A stretch of DNA of 64,000 bases from an uncultured Sutterella sp. (GTDB lineage: Bacteria > Pseudomonadota > Gammaproteobacteria > Burkholderiales > Burkholderiaceae_F), in the NCBI GenBank assembly GCA_905197905.1, contig CAJKAP010000003.1:124001-188000 (forward strand). The letters are read 5' to 3'. The translations under genes and the position numbers were made by a program. Shown piece by piece: positions 43,602-52,967 of the stretch. A model generated the notes under the pieces. It was not told the origin of the DNA, did no database searches, and saw only the letters and a program-made list of their open reading frames with translations. Position 1 is the stretch's first letter; every line of letters starts with the position of its first letter.

Positions 43602-44033
43602 TTATTCGGTACGACGATCGTGCGTCACGAGCTCGACGCCAGCTTTTTTATAAGCACGGAAGCGGTCTCGCGAAAGCGCCAACTCTTTTTCTTGGGTACT
43701 CACCACATCGATGATGCGGGTAAAACGCGAAAAATCGCTTTCCCAAGAGGGTGGCAAATAATCGTCTAAAAGAAGAAGGACGTCGCCCGAGAGTTTTTCT
43801 AAGGACGTCGAAAAGCGTACCGGCGTTTCATTGGCCCCTGGGTGCTCAGCAGGTACGTGTGGGATAAAAGAGAGCGGATCTTTTTCCCAAAGCATGGCAT
43901 TAAAAGCCTGAAGTCGAGCAGCGTCCGCACTCCACACCGCTAGCGTCATCCCGCGACGAAACACCGTCGCAGCCACTTGGCAAGCGTAGAAAAGGCGATT
44001 TGGCACATTGAAGTGAAAGTCAACTTGTGTCAT
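43602..44033 (-). CDS. holC: DNA polymerase III chi subunit
   Basis: HolC links the clamp loader to single-stranded-DNA-binding protein. The 143 residues match chi in length and pattern: VDFHFNVPNRLFYACQVAATVFRRG at the start, then LQAFNAMLWEKDPLSFIPHV and a late ILLD-type strand (VLLLLDDYLPPSW). The location between pepA and valS is the standard one. A hairpin separates it from pepA. Confidence 0.92.
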   Translation of the reverse strand: MTQVDFHFNVPNRLFYACQVAATVFRRGMTLAVWSADAARLQAFNAMLWEKDPLSFIPHVPAEHPGANETPVRFSTSLEKLSGDVLLLLDDYLPPSWESDFSRFTRIIDVVSTQEKELALSRDRFRAYKKAGVELVTHDRRTE

Positions 44034-44053
44034 AAAAGGCGGCTCGAAAAAGA

Positions 44054-44111
44054 GGAAAAGGGGGCGACCTAAAGTCGCGCTTCAGGTGAGAGTTTAACGC
44101 TCTCACCTGAA
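44054..44111 (-). terminator. Hairpin/terminator after pepA
   Basis: A 12-bp perfect stem with a 7-base loop (44081-44092 with 44100-44111), followed on the minus strand by a small GCGAC/GTCGC hairpin and a C/T-rich tract. It probably reduces read-through into holC. Confidence 0.65.
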
Positions 44112-44126
44112 ATGCGGTTCACCAAA

Positions 44127-45626
44127 TTAGGCGAGGTTAAGCAAATAGCTCATCAAGAGGCGAACTGGACGACCTTGGGATTCATGATCGCGACCGCCCG
44201 TGTTGGCACTCGCGGCGATATCCAAGTGAGCCCAAGAGACCTTTTCATCCACAAAGAAGCCCAAGAAGGAGGCGGCACTGCAAGCGCCACCATCACGCGT
44301 CGTCGCAAGGTTGCAGATGTCCGCAACGTTGGAGCGCATCAACTTCAAGTAGTCTTCGTGAATAGGCATGGGCCAAGCTTCATCGTGCAAGTAAGCACCA
44401 GCCTTCACAAGGTCGGCAGAGAGCTGCGGATCGCGCGTAAAGAGGCCCGTGTAGGTGCTACCCAACGCGATACAGCAAGCGCCAGTCAACGTGGCCATGT
44501 CGATGATGACGGAGGGCTTAGCTTCCTGAACCCAAGCGAGCGCATCGCACAAGACCAAGCGCCCTTCAGCGTCAGTGTTCAAAATTTCAATCGTCTTGCC
44601 GCTATAGGACTGAACGATGTCGCCAGGCTTCGTGGCGGTACCGCTCGGCATATTTTCGCAACAAGCAGCCACTGCAATGATGTTGCGTTTGACGCGCGCC
44701 TTCGCGGCGGCAATGACGGTGGCGAGCGTCGCAGCAGAACCTGACATGTCGTAAATCATGTCGCCCATGTTGGCACCCGGCTTCAAGGAAATGCCACCCG
44801 AGTCAAACGTGATGCCCTTGCCGACCAAAGCCACAGGCGCTTCGTTCTTATCTTCTGCGCCCTGATAGCGCACGATGATAAAGCGTGGTTCCACAGCACT
44901 ACCTTGAGCCACAGCCAAGAACGCACCCATCTTTGCTTTTTCGATGTCTTTTTTCTTCCAGACTTCAACGGAAAGGGAAGGAACACCCTTAGCGCGAGCT
45001 TCAACTTCTTTGGCTAAGAAGTCAGGCGTGCAGACGTTAGAGGGCAAATCAGCCCAGTAGCGCATGAGCGATTCACCATAGGAAATGGCTTCAGCGGTCG
45101 AGACCAAGGGAGAAGCGCCTTTCTTCGTACGGGCGCGGTCTTCCAAGTAAACGGTCTTCGTGACCACTGGCTTCACGTCTTCCGTCTTGAGCGTGGTGCG
45201 GCGCTGATAGGCGCCCAACATCGCGTTCACAAAGCGCACAAAGTCGTGTTTGTCTGCCACCCATTCATTGGCGTCCACAACGACGTTCACGGCCCAGCCA
45301 GAGAGCTGGCAGAGCGCCTTAGCAAGAGCACCAAACTTAGCGGTAACACAAGCGTTTGCATCGACACCGACGAGCATCACGCCGCCGGTAAATTTCTTAC
45401 CCAAGTTGAATGTGTGGTGGGTTTCACCAGCCTTACCTGTGAAGACTTTACGTTCTACCAAGCGGTGAATTTCGGACTTGCTGTCTTTCACGAAAGCAGC
45501 AACGTCAGCGACTTGTTTAGCTTTGGAAGTTAGGTCATAGACGGGATAGACGCGCACAGCGTCTTCTGGCATGGCCGTGGTGTTGTAAACCACATTCGGA
45601 AGGGTTGTAAGTTTTGGAATATTCAT
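44127..45626 (-). CDS. pepA: Leucyl aminopeptidase (cytosol aminopeptidase)
   Basis: A two-metal M17 aminopeptidase that removes N-terminal residues from peptides, 499 residues and probably hexameric. The catalytic domain has VGKGITFDSGGISLKPG with the metal-binding Lys and Asp, MSGSAATLATVIAAA and the signature NTDAEGRLVLCDAL with the catalytic Arg. The N-terminal macro-like domain is residues 1-160. First gene of the pepA-holC operon; E. coli PepA also binds DNA, which cannot be judged here. Confidence 0.97.
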   Translation of the reverse strand: MNIPKLTTLPNVVYNTTAMPEDAVRVYPVYDLTSKAKQVADVAAFVKDSKSEIHRLVERKVFTGKAGETHHTFNLGKKFTGGVMLVGVDANACVTAKFGALAKALCQLSGWAVNVVVDANEWVADKHDFVRFVNAMLGAYQRRTTLKTEDVKPVVTKTVYLEDRARTKKGASPLVSTAEAISYGESLMRYWADLPSNVCTPDFLAKEVEARAKGVPSLSVEVWKKKDIEKAKMGAFLAVAQGSAVEPRFIIVRYQGAEDKNEAPVALVGKGITFDSGGISLKPGANMGDMIYDMSGSAATLATVIAAAKARVKRNIIAVAACCENMPSGTATKPGDIVQSYSGKTIEILNTDAEGRLVLCDALAWVQEAKPSVIIDMATLTGACCIALGSTYTGLFTRDPQLSADLVKAGAYLHDEAWPMPIHEDYLKLMRSNVADICNLATTRDGGACSAASFLGFFVDEKVSWAHLDIAASANTGGRDHESQGRPVRLLMSYLLNLA

Positions 45627-45867
45627 GGGGATGTCTCTCTTGTAAGAGTCAATGATTTTTCCATTGTACAGTTATAGAGAGCTTGTGGACGTAGGAGAAG
45701 GACTCTCAAGCGTTTCTCTTAGTAAGCAAAGATGGAAAACGATGACAAGAAGGGAGAAGGGTGCTCTAAATACCAAGAATAGGCTATATCCAAAACGCAG
45801 AAATTGGCGCAAAATTACTCTTCTACAGTTTGGGAGTTGTCGATGAGACAGCTCAAAGATATCGGCT

Positions 45868-45943
45868 GGGGGGGTAGCTCAGCTGGGAGAGCGCTGCGTT
45901 CGCAATGCAGAGGTCGGGAGTTCGATCCTCCTCCTCTCCACCA
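45868..45943 (+). tRNA. tRNA-Ala (anticodon CGC)
   Basis: A complete cloverleaf with anticodon loop TTCGCAA, T loop TTCGATC, A73 and encoded CCA. The acceptor stem is seven G paired with CCTCTCC, giving the alanine identity pair G3-U70 and a second G-U at 5-68. Confidence 0.95.
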
Positions 45944-45963
45944 ATTCACCGATATCCTCAGAG

Positions 45964-45990
45964 GCCACGGAAACGTGGCTTTTTGCTTTT
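45964..45990 (+). terminator. Terminator after tRNA-Ala
   Basis: Six-bp stem GCCACG/CGTGGC with a GAAA tetraloop (45964-45979), followed by five T and a second T-run. Confidence 0.9.
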
Positions 45991-46059
45991 CTATAGCTCC
46001 AAAATTTGGATGGCGCTGCTCGTTACGCCAAGAAGTAATTGAATAGTCGAAAGAACGTC

Positions 46060-46118
46060 TCCAAAAGAAAAGAGAGATTCGTGTTCTTCAGAGATGAGGA
46101 ACACGATCTCTCTTTTTT
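46060..46118 (-). terminator. Terminator after the aspartase-like gene
   Basis: A long stem of about 18 bp with one bulged base (46068-46086 with 46099-46116) and T-rich runs on both sides, 21 bases from the stop. Confidence 0.85.
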
Positions 46119-46139
46119 CATGTGGCCGAACGAAATCGC

Positions 46140-47600
46140 TTATTCGTTTTTCAAAGCCGATTTTTTCTGCTCTCGGAAGGTAGCGAGCGCTTGTGCCATC
46201 TTCTCAGGATCAGTCATCAAAAGCGGATCGATCATTTTCTCTGCTTCCTCTTCATTCATGAGCCCCATTTCAACGACCGCTTCTTTGACATTGAGGCGAT
46301 GCGATTGGGCATAATGCGCCACTTTCACGCCAGTGGGGTAGTCAAAAAGGGCCGCTGGAACTGTAGAAAGCGCAATGGAGCCGTTTGCTTCTTCCGCGCA
46401 ACGAGCGCTATTGGCTTTAATGCCTTCAACACAGTGTGTGCGTAGGAGTTTGAGAGAGCCTTCAACTAACTGCATACTTTCAAAAAGACACTTATAAAAA
46501 GTCGCGTCCCAGACGTTAAGATCTAGCTCCCCGTCGTCATAAGCAATACTGATTGCGACGTCGTTACCCATGACTTGATGCGCCACCTGAATCACCATTT
46601 CTGGCACTGTTGGATTGATTTTTCCTGGCATGATCGAGGATCCTGGCGAAAGTGCGGGCAATTCGATTTCTTGCCAACCAGCACGAGGGCCAGAGCTCAT
46701 GAGACGTAAATCTTTAGAAATTTTGGAGATTGAGGTCGCCACTTCTTTGATCAATCCAGATGTGGTGACGAAAAAGTCTGGGTTCTGAAACCCATCAAAG
46801 AGATTAGCCATGGGTTTAATGGGACGCCCTAAAGATTCACTCAGATAACGGTAAAAAGCCGTTTGATAGCTTGGATCTGCGCCGAGCCCCGTTCCCACAG
46901 CGCTGCCACCCATCACCAGTTCGTCGCACCCAGCCCGGTGAGCTGTCAATTTATTGGCGAGGCGACGCATCAATTCAGCAAAGCCAGAGAATTCTTGCCC
47001 AAGCGTGAGGGGGAGTGCATCTTGCCAGCAGGTACGACCTACTTTCACAATGTGGGCAAACTCTGCACTTTTCGCACGGAAAGCCTTTTCCATTAAGCGC
47101 AGTTCTTTGACGATCGCTTCGAGTTGTGGCGCAATCGCCAAATGCGTTGCCGAGGGGATTGTGTCGTTAGTCGATTGCGCTTTATTGACGTGGGTGTTGG
47201 GGTGCACACGGTCTTGCTCTTTGTGACCCGTGAGGATTTCGTTAGCTCGATTCCCAATCACTTCATTGACATTCATGTTGAGGCAGGTATAGCCCCCGCC
47301 CTGCCACATATCAAGCGGAAACTGATCATCAAATTGCCCTGCGATCACCTCGTCAGAAGCCTGCACGATGGCGCGGGCGATATCCTCTTCAAGAACGCCA
47401 ATACTGGCGTTCGCTTTCGCTGCGGCTTTTTTAATTTCAGCCAAGGCGTACACGATGCCTGGGTAAAAAATAATGGGCAGGCGCGCCACCCCAGAGACGT
47501 GACGCATACGTTCGGTTTGAATTCCCCAGTAAGAGGTGTTAGGAAGCTGCATTTCTCCTAAACAGTCTCGTTCTAAACGGAAACCTTCATTGGCTTGCAT
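46140..47600 (-). CDS. aspA: Aspartate ammonia-lyase (aspartase/fumarase superfamily)
   Basis: Interconverts aspartate with fumarate and ammonia. ATG 47600 has AAAGGAG eight bases upstream and gives 486 residues. It starts RLERDCLGEMQLPNTSYWGIQT, then VHPNTHVNKAQSTNDTIPSA, and has the signature loop GSSIMPGKINPTVPEM with the catalytic Ser. The tail GELDLNVWD matches aspartases better than fumarase C, though the PGKINP loop is fumarase-like, so specificity should be treated as probable. It is divergent from a LysR gene. In an anaerobe it would make fumarate for respiration or Dcu exchange. Confidence 0.82.
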   Translation of the reverse strand: MQANEGFRLERDCLGEMQLPNTSYWGIQTERMRHVSGVARLPIIFYPGIVYALAEIKKAAAKANASIGVLEEDIARAIVQASDEVIAGQFDDQFPLDMWQGGGYTCLNMNVNEVIGNRANEILTGHKEQDRVHPNTHVNKAQSTNDTIPSATHLAIAPQLEAIVKELRLMEKAFRAKSAEFAHIVKVGRTCWQDALPLTLGQEFSGFAELMRRLANKLTAHRAGCDELVMGGSAVGTGLGADPSYQTAFYRYLSESLGRPIKPMANLFDGFQNPDFFVTTSGLIKEVATSISKISKDLRLMSSGPRAGWQEIELPALSPGSSIMPGKINPTVPEMVIQVAHQVMGNDVAISIAYDDGELDLNVWDATFYKCLFESMQLVEGSLKLLRTHCVEGIKANSARCAEEANGSIALSTVPAALFDYPTGVKVAHYAQSHRLNVKEAVVEMGLMNEEEAEKMIDPLLMTDPEKMAQALATFREQKKSALKNE

Positions 47601-47755
47601 CGTGAAAACTCCTTTGTCGATGTATCTGAGAACCCACAGGCTCTGAAAGAGAGTATCGAGCGAAATAAGACTTAACGGCAATAAAATTTAATAAAATGGA
47701 ATAGTAAAATTAAAATTATTAATCTTGATGGTTTTCTTTTTTCCTGGAACACGTC
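47601..47755. promoter_or_regulatory. AT-rich divergent control region of aspA and a LysR gene
   Basis: A very AT-rich stretch (47680-47735) lies between the divergent starts, as is usual for a LysR-type binding region. No single T-N11-A site stands out. Confidence 0.45.
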
Positions 47756-48742
47756 ATGAAAACAGCGCTAATCAACCTTGATGAACTCTATCTCTTTGTT
47801 CGCGTCGCGAAGTCACACTTCATCAACCTCGTGGCCAAAGAAGAAGGGATGACTCCCTCTGCCGTCTCTCAGGCTATTTTTCGACTGGAAAAAGATGTGG
47901 GCGTTGAGCTTTTTCAACGTGAGTCACGTCCGCTCAAATTGACCGCGGCTGGCAAGCGCCTTTTGGAAGAAGCGCCTAAATTGCTACTCACCGCAAAAGA
48001 GCTTCCTCTAAAACTCAAAAACCACGCTCTTTCAGAAGCCACGCTACGCTTGGGCATTTCTGAGTCGGTGACAGCCACGATGGCACCTTGGGTCATGAAG
48101 GAGCTGTCTCAAAAAGTCGGCACACTCAACACCGTGAGTTTGCTCACGAAGCCTCTAGTTGAAGCGCTAAGAAGCGATCAAATTGACGTTGCTATCATGC
48201 CTGACCCTCTACTTCAAGAAGAGCGCTGGTACAGGAAAGCGGTCTATGTGGAAGATTTTTTACTGGTCTATGGGAAAGGGCTCCAACTTCCTCGCGTTGA
48301 GAAAGAGGAAGGGAATCGAGAGCTGATGACCGCGCTGAGTCGAGCGCCTTTTGTGGGCTATTCGCATGAAGGCAGTTCTGATGCCAGAGCGGTTGAACAA
48401 ATTCTGCTTTCGATGGAACTCAATCCCGCGAAGCACCTTGAGGCGAGTTCTAGCTATGCACTAGTGGGGCTCGTCGGAGAATTGGGCGGCTGGAGCATTA
48501 TTCCTGCGACTAACTTCTGGTGTGGAAGACAATTTATCGAGAAGTGCCACGCGCTAGCCCTTCCCAGCATTCACGCCACGCGCACAATGTGGGTGGTTAC
48601 AGATAAAGCGCGTTATGAAGAAGATCCTCGCTTAGCGCAACTAGTCGAAAATACAGTTCGCCACGTCATGCAAAATTCGATGTTCCCCGAGCTCAAAAAG
48701 GTCTCAAAAGAGCTCCTCAAACATTGCCGTTTAGTGAGGTGA
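47756..48742 (+). CDS. LysR-family transcriptional regulator
   Basis: A 328-residue regulator with an N-terminal winged helix-turn-helix (LDELYLFVRVAKSHFINL, SAVSQAIFRLEKDVGVELF, then QRESRPLKLTAAGKRLL) and an effector-binding domain from about residue 90. It is divergent from aspA, so it probably controls that gene and itself. It is not close in sequence to the other LysR protein in the window (32219-33208) beyond the shared DNA-binding part. The effector is unknown; aspartate or fumarate is a guess from context. Confidence 0.9.
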   Translation: MKTALINLDELYLFVRVAKSHFINLVAKEEGMTPSAVSQAIFRLEKDVGVELFQRESRPLKLTAAGKRLLEEAPKLLLTAKELPLKLKNHALSEATLRLGISESVTATMAPWVMKELSQKVGTLNTVSLLTKPLVEALRSDQIDVAIMPDPLLQEERWYRKAVYVEDFLLVYGKGLQLPRVEKEEGNRELMTALSRAPFVGYSHEGSSDARAVEQILLSMELNPAKHLEASSSYALVGLVGELGGWSIIPATNFWCGRQFIEKCHALALPSIHATRTMWVVTDKARYEEDPRLAQLVENTVRHVMQNSMFPELKKVSKELLKHCRLVR

Positions 48743-48793
48743 GGGATGAAAACCGGCGAAAAAGTGGGGTACTCACTTTTTCCCTAATCGGGC

Positions 48794-48799
48794 TAAAAT
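48794..48799 (+). promoter_or_regulatory. Possible -10 element of greB
   Basis: TAAAAT in the context GGCTAAAAT lies 65 bases before greB. No convincing -35 is present. Confidence 0.3.
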
Positions 48800-48863
48800 A
48801 GAGAAATCAGAACAACAAAGAGGGAGCTCCAAGTAGCTTCCTTCTCCTTGAATAAAAGGATAA

Positions 48864-49427
48864 ATGGCGATGGCACAAGACGATGATGACGATGAAGTCA
48901 AGCTTCCAGGATTACCGCCTAATACGAAAAACTATATGACCCCAGCGTGCTACCGCCGCCTTTTGGACGAACGTGAGCACCTTGTGAACGTGGAACGCCC
49001 TGAGGTGGTGAATATGGTCTCTTGGGCCGCGAGTAACGGTGACCGTAGTGAAAACGGAGACTACCTCTATGGGAAGCGCCGTTTGCGTGAAATCGACCGA
49101 CGCATTCGCTTTTTAAATAAACGTATTGAATCGGCTGAAGTGGTCGATCCTGGTGCTCGTCCACCGACGGATCAGGTGTTTTTTGGCGCAACGGTGCTCT
49201 ATGTGAATCAAGCAGGTGAAGAGCGCAAGATTCGTATTGTAGGAATCGATGAAGCGGATGCCTCGCATGGGGACGTGAGTTGGATTAGCCCTATTGCGCG
49301 TGTGTTCTTGAAGGCGCGTGAAGGTGACGAAGTGAAGCTCCCAACGCCTGCGACCTCTACGCACCCAGCAGGGGTCGATACGCTCGAAATTTTGGAAGTT
49401 ACTTACACCAACGAGCAGCCCTACTAA
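48864..49427 (+). CDS. greB: Transcription elongation factor GreB
   Basis: Rescues backtracked RNA polymerase by stimulating transcript cleavage. The 187 residues show the Gre coiled coil with the acidic tip SNGDRSENGDYLYGKRRL (residues about 52-70), the GreB-type YGK..LREIDRRIRFL continuation, and the C-terminal FKBP-like domain (KIRIVGIDEADASHGDVSWISP). The N-terminus is unusually acidic, with five Asp in a row. ATG 48864 and ATG 48870 are both possible. It is convergent with spoT. Confidence 0.95.
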   Translation: MAMAQDDDDDEVKLPGLPPNTKNYMTPACYRRLLDEREHLVNVERPEVVNMVSWAASNGDRSENGDYLYGKRRLREIDRRIRFLNKRIESAEVVDPGARPPTDQVFFGATVLYVNQAGEERKIRIVGIDEADASHGDVSWISPIARVFLKAREGDEVKLPTPATSTHPAGVDTLEILEVTYTNEQPY

Positions 49428-49447
49428 AAAACTTCCACATAAAACGG

Positions 49448-49482
49448 AAGGCGACGATCAATCTTGACCGTCGCCTTTTCTT
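49448..49482. terminator. Bidirectional terminator between greB and spoT
   Basis: A 9-bp perfect stem AAGGCGACG/CGTCGCCTT (49448-49456 with 49469-49477) followed by TTCTT. Confidence 0.8.
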
Positions 49483-49494
49483 CACCTATAGGCG

Positions 49495-51876
49495 TTAGTG
49501 TGGGATTTCCTCAGTGGCTGCTGGAGCCGCTGGTTTATTAGCTTTGTGAGGAGCGCCAGCTTCAAGTGCACGCTTCACTTGCAAGACCACGTCGTTTTTC
49601 TTAATGGTCTTCATCACATACATCAAGTGCCCTTTGTCGCGCACTTGAAGCGTGAGACGCAGGTATTTATCCTCGCCCTTTTCGTAGAAGACGACGCCAA
49701 TAATGCTGGAGTTAGCTTCAGCAATGGCCGAAGCCACGCTACCCAAGGCGACGTTCTGATCTGTCACTAAGAGGTCGATCGGTACGGCATGGTTCGCATG
49801 ATTTTGCTCTTCAGCCCACTGCACTTCCATCCAACGGCTAGCATCCGTCTTCATACCACGACGGCAATGCGGGCAATCTGCACGGTGAATCACAAGACCA
49901 TGACCCGTACGGCTGTAGCCCATAATCTTGTCGCCCGGAATCGGGTGGCAGTCTTTAGAGAGTTCCACCGCCACGCCTTCGTTCCCACGGATGGTAATGG
50001 CAGGAAGCGGATGGAGCGTATCCTTGTTGTCCAATTCATGCGTCATCTGCACTAAGCGGTGAAGGACAGCAGCAGGTAAGTCTTTACCTAAACCAATCGA
50101 AGAATAAAGACTATTGTCATCAGGCACATCCAATTCCGCGCGCAACTTCACCCACACCGATTCTGGCACCGCTTCAAGGCTAAAGCGGTTAGCGTCCGCC
50201 TCTTTACGAAGGGCCTCTTGACCCAAACGAATCGATTCTTCAGGGAGGCAATTGCGCAGGTACTGACGAATTTCAGCGCGCGCCTTACCAGAGCGCACGC
50301 TTTCCAACCAAGCAGGGCTCGGGTAGGAATTCTTATCCGTTTGAATTTCCACCATATCCCCGTTACTCAAACGAGCGGAGAGGGGGCGCAACTCCCCATT
50401 GATCTTGCAACCCACAGCATGGTTACCCACGTCCGTGTGAATCTGGTACGCAAAGTCAACTGGCGTGGAACCCTTTGGCAAGGAAATAATCTTTCCTTGT
50501 GGCGTAAACGCATAAAGACGGTTCGGGAACAAGTCCACCTTGATGTTTTCAAGGAATTCGCTGCTGTCTGCGCTGTTACGTTGAATTTCCATCAAATTGG
50601 CTAACCAGGCAGACGTGCGAGAACGCATATTTTCCGCGTTAATGTCGTTCTTAAAGAGCCACTGCGTGAGAATGCCGTATTCTGCGACGCGATGCATGTC
50701 TTCTGTGCGAATTTGGTATTCAATCGGCGTCCCATTTGGGCCAATGACGGTCGTATGAATACTCTGGTAGCCATTCATCTTGGGAATGGCAATAAAGTCT
50801 TTAAAGCGACGATGAACGGGTTTGTAGAGTGCATGAAGGGCGCCGAGCGTTAAATAGCACTCTTCCACTGTTTTCACAATGACGCGGAACCCATAAATAT
50901 CCAAAGCGTCAGAGAACGATTGATGCTGGGTGCGCATCTTGTTGTAGATCCCGTAAATCGTCTTATCGCGCCCAATCACACGAGCACGGATATTGAATTT
51001 CGGGAGCTGTGCGCGCGTTTCATTCAAAATCTTTTCTAATACCGAGCGACGAGCATTACGTTGCTTCATCACGTTGTGGTAGAGAATTTCATAGCGCCAG
51101 GGGTAGCGGTTCGCGAAACTCAATTCTTGGAGTTCACGAAAAACGTTATTTAATCCCAACTGGTGCGCGAGCGGCACATAAATATCGAGCGTTTCTTTGG
51201 CAATACGCGCGCGTTTTTCGGGGCGCATGACACCCAACGTGCGCAAATTGTGTAAGCGGTCAGCGAGCTTCACGAGGATGACGCGGACATCGCGCGACAT
51301 CGCAAGGAGCATCTTACGAAAGCTTTCTGCCTGAGCAGCTTCTGCTGAAGAAAAGCGTAATTTATCGAGCTTACTCACCCCGTCAACCAAGTCCGCGACA
51401 TCAACGCCAAACTTCTCGGCCATTTCTTGCTTACTGGTTCCCGTGTCTTCCAAGACGTCATGCATGAGACCCGCTTCAATCGTGGCGGCATCCATTTTCC
51501 AAGAGGCCAAAATCGAGGCTACGGCAATCGGGTGCGTAATGTAGGGCTCACCCGACTTACGGTATTGCCCCAAGTGCGCTGCGTCTGCAAAGCGATAGGC
51601 TTCACGAATCTTTTCCACGTCAGCGTTAGACATGTACTGGTGACAGCGATCAATGAGGCTAGAAGCACTCAGCAGGGCTGGTGCGTGAGTAGGGGTAAAA
51701 AGCGGCAAGTCTGCGTCAGGGAGTGAGGCCGGGGGCATAGCCGACGGTGTCATTGTCTGCGCAGTTTTTGCAGCAGTGGACTCCCGCTTGCTCGCCGGCA
51801 TAGGCTGAGGACGAACACCGGCCTGCTCTTCCGGTGTGGCATATAAATCGTCCGGATACACGGTTGTATCAGTCAT
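49495..51876 (-). CDS. spoT: Bifunctional (p)ppGpp synthetase/hydrolase SpoT
   Basis: Makes and degrades the stringent-response alarmone. Of 793 residues, the first 65 are a Pro/Ala-rich extension. The HD hydrolase domain follows, with HPIAVASILASWKMD and the intact HDVLEDT. The synthetase domain has GRDKTIYGIYNKM and RFKDFIAIPKMNGYQSIHT; the RFKD form is that of bifunctional enzymes. The TGS domain starts near VFTP-like AFTPQGKIISLPKGSTPVDF, and a C-terminal ACT domain ends the protein. The order gmk-rpoZ-spoT matches E. coli. Confidence 0.96.
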   Translation of the reverse strand: MTDTTVYPDDLYATPEEQAGVRPQPMPASKRESTAAKTAQTMTPSAMPPASLPDADLPLFTPTHAPALLSASSLIDRCHQYMSNADVEKIREAYRFADAAHLGQYRKSGEPYITHPIAVASILASWKMDAATIEAGLMHDVLEDTGTSKQEMAEKFGVDVADLVDGVSKLDKLRFSSAEAAQAESFRKMLLAMSRDVRVILVKLADRLHNLRTLGVMRPEKRARIAKETLDIYVPLAHQLGLNNVFRELQELSFANRYPWRYEILYHNVMKQRNARRSVLEKILNETRAQLPKFNIRARVIGRDKTIYGIYNKMRTQHQSFSDALDIYGFRVIVKTVEECYLTLGALHALYKPVHRRFKDFIAIPKMNGYQSIHTTVIGPNGTPIEYQIRTEDMHRVAEYGILTQWLFKNDINAENMRSRTSAWLANLMEIQRNSADSSEFLENIKVDLFPNRLYAFTPQGKIISLPKGSTPVDFAYQIHTDVGNHAVGCKINGELRPLSARLSNGDMVEIQTDKNSYPSPAWLESVRSGKARAEIRQYLRNCLPEESIRLGQEALRKEADANRFSLEAVPESVWVKLRAELDVPDDNSLYSSIGLGKDLPAAVLHRLVQMTHELDNKDTLHPLPAITIRGNEGVAVELSKDCHPIPGDKIMGYSRTGHGLVIHRADCPHCRRGMKTDASRWMEVQWAEEQNHANHAVPIDLLVTDQNVALGSVASAIAEANSSIIGVVFYEKGEDKYLRLTLQVRDKGHLMYVMKTIKKNDVVLQVKRALEAGAPHKANKPAAPAATEEIPH

Positions 51877-51936
51877 ATCGGGATCCGTTATTTCTTCAAC
51901 AGAGCAAAGTTCGGGGGAGAGCTTTACTCAAAATTC

Positions 51937-51994
51937 AAACAAAAAAGTCAGGCCGATGGGAGCGTCTCCCAGCATTTGGACCTGACTTTTTCCT
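51937..51994 (-). terminator. Terminator between rpoZ and spoT
   Basis: A two-part hairpin: outer stem AAAAGTCAGG/CCTGACTTTT (51943-51952 with 51981-51990) and inner stem TGGGAG/CTCCCA (51957-51962 with 51966-51971), with T-runs on both strands. It lies after rpoZ and before spoT. Confidence 0.75.
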
Positions 51995-52028
51995 CAAATG
52001 TTGTGAAGCACTTCCTAGTAAAAGGGCT

Positions 52029-52229
52029 TTACTGGACTTTCTTCAACATTTCCAAACCAACTTCGCCAGCAGCGATTTCGCGCAAAGCGAGCACAGCGGG
52101 CTTATCCTTAGCTTCCACCTTCGGGGCGTGACCCTGAGTGAGCTGGCGGGCGCGATAAGCGGCGGCCAAAACCATCTGGAAGCGGTTCGGGATTTTCTTC
52201 AGGCAATCTTCAACAGTAATGCGAGCCAT
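52029..52229 (-). CDS. rpoZ: RNA polymerase omega subunit
   Basis: The 66-residue omega subunit aids RNA polymerase assembly and helps form a ppGpp-binding site. It starts MARITVEDCLKKIPNRFQMV, and has the typical AAAYRARQL segment and the KPAVLALREIAAGEVGLE tail. It lies between gmk and spoT as in many proteobacteria. Confidence 0.96.
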   Translation of the reverse strand: MARITVEDCLKKIPNRFQMVLAAAYRARQLTQGHAPKVEAKDKPAVLALREIAAGEVGLEMLKKVQ

Positions 52230-52304
52230 GTCTATTCTTTATCAATAAAAAGGTTAAAAAGAAAACGGTGCTGTACTTCTCAGTATAAAAGTACTTCCGT
52301 GCGC

Positions 52305-52940
52305 TTAGAGCGGAATCCCTAAGCTAATAAATTGTTCGCGATGGCGAATAGCTTGATGCTTGTAAGCGAGACGACTCGCGATAACAATCGCTCTGAGCTG
52401 AGAGAGCGCAACATCGAAATCTTCGTTAATTATAACGTACTCAAATTCAGGTGCGTGTGCCATTTCAGCCCCCGCGCCTAATAAGCGACGTGTAATCGTG
52501 TTTTCGGAGTCGGTTCCGCGGTGGTGCAAACGCCATTCAAGCGCTTCAATCGAGGGCGGGAGAATAAAGATCCCCACGGTGCCCTTGAAGCGTTCACGCA
52601 CTTGGCGAGCGCCCTGCCAGTCGATTTCAAGGAGAACGTCGTTCCCTTGAGCAATCTGCTTTTCAATCCAATTCTGGCTCGTGCCGTAGTAGTTCCCATG
52701 CACAAGTGCGGTTTCTAAGAATTCTTCGCGCTCTTTCATCGCTAAGAATTCGGCTTCACTCACGAAGTGGTATTCGCGGCCATTTTCTTCACCTGGGCGC
52801 GGTTGACGCGTCGTGTGCGAAATTGACAATTTAATCGCGGGTTCAAGCTTTAAAAGCGCATTCACGAGCGAGGATTTCCCAGCGCCAGACGGGGCTGTCA
52901 CTAAGAAAACGCGACCGATATGAGTATTTTTGTGTTCCAC
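52305..52940 (-). CDS. gmk: Guanylate kinase
   Basis: Phosphorylates GMP to GDP in purine nucleotide synthesis. The 211 residues have the P-loop APSGAGKSSLVNALL near residue 16, SHTTRQPRPGEENGREYHFV (GMP-binding) and the lid segment ending RLLGAGAEMAHAPEF. It lies between yicC and rpoZ on the minus strand; the 27-bp gap to yicC suggests co-transcription. Confidence 0.97.
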   Translation of the reverse strand: MEHKNTHIGRVFLVTAPSGAGKSSLVNALLKLEPAIKLSISHTTRQPRPGEENGREYHFVSEAEFLAMKEREEFLETALVHGNYYGTSQNWIEKQIAQGNDVLLEIDWQGARQVRERFKGTVGIFILPPSIEALEWRLHHRGTDSENTITRRLLGAGAEMAHAPEFEYVIINEDFDVALSQLRAIVIASRLAYKHQAIRHREQFISLGIPL

Positions 52941-52967
52941 CGATTTTTGCTCCTAAGCTGAAGCGGT

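Noticed and set aside
45804..46046. 80-codon plus-strand ORF across tRNA-Ala
   Set aside because: It overlaps a clear tRNA gene and its terminator and has no ribosome-binding site.
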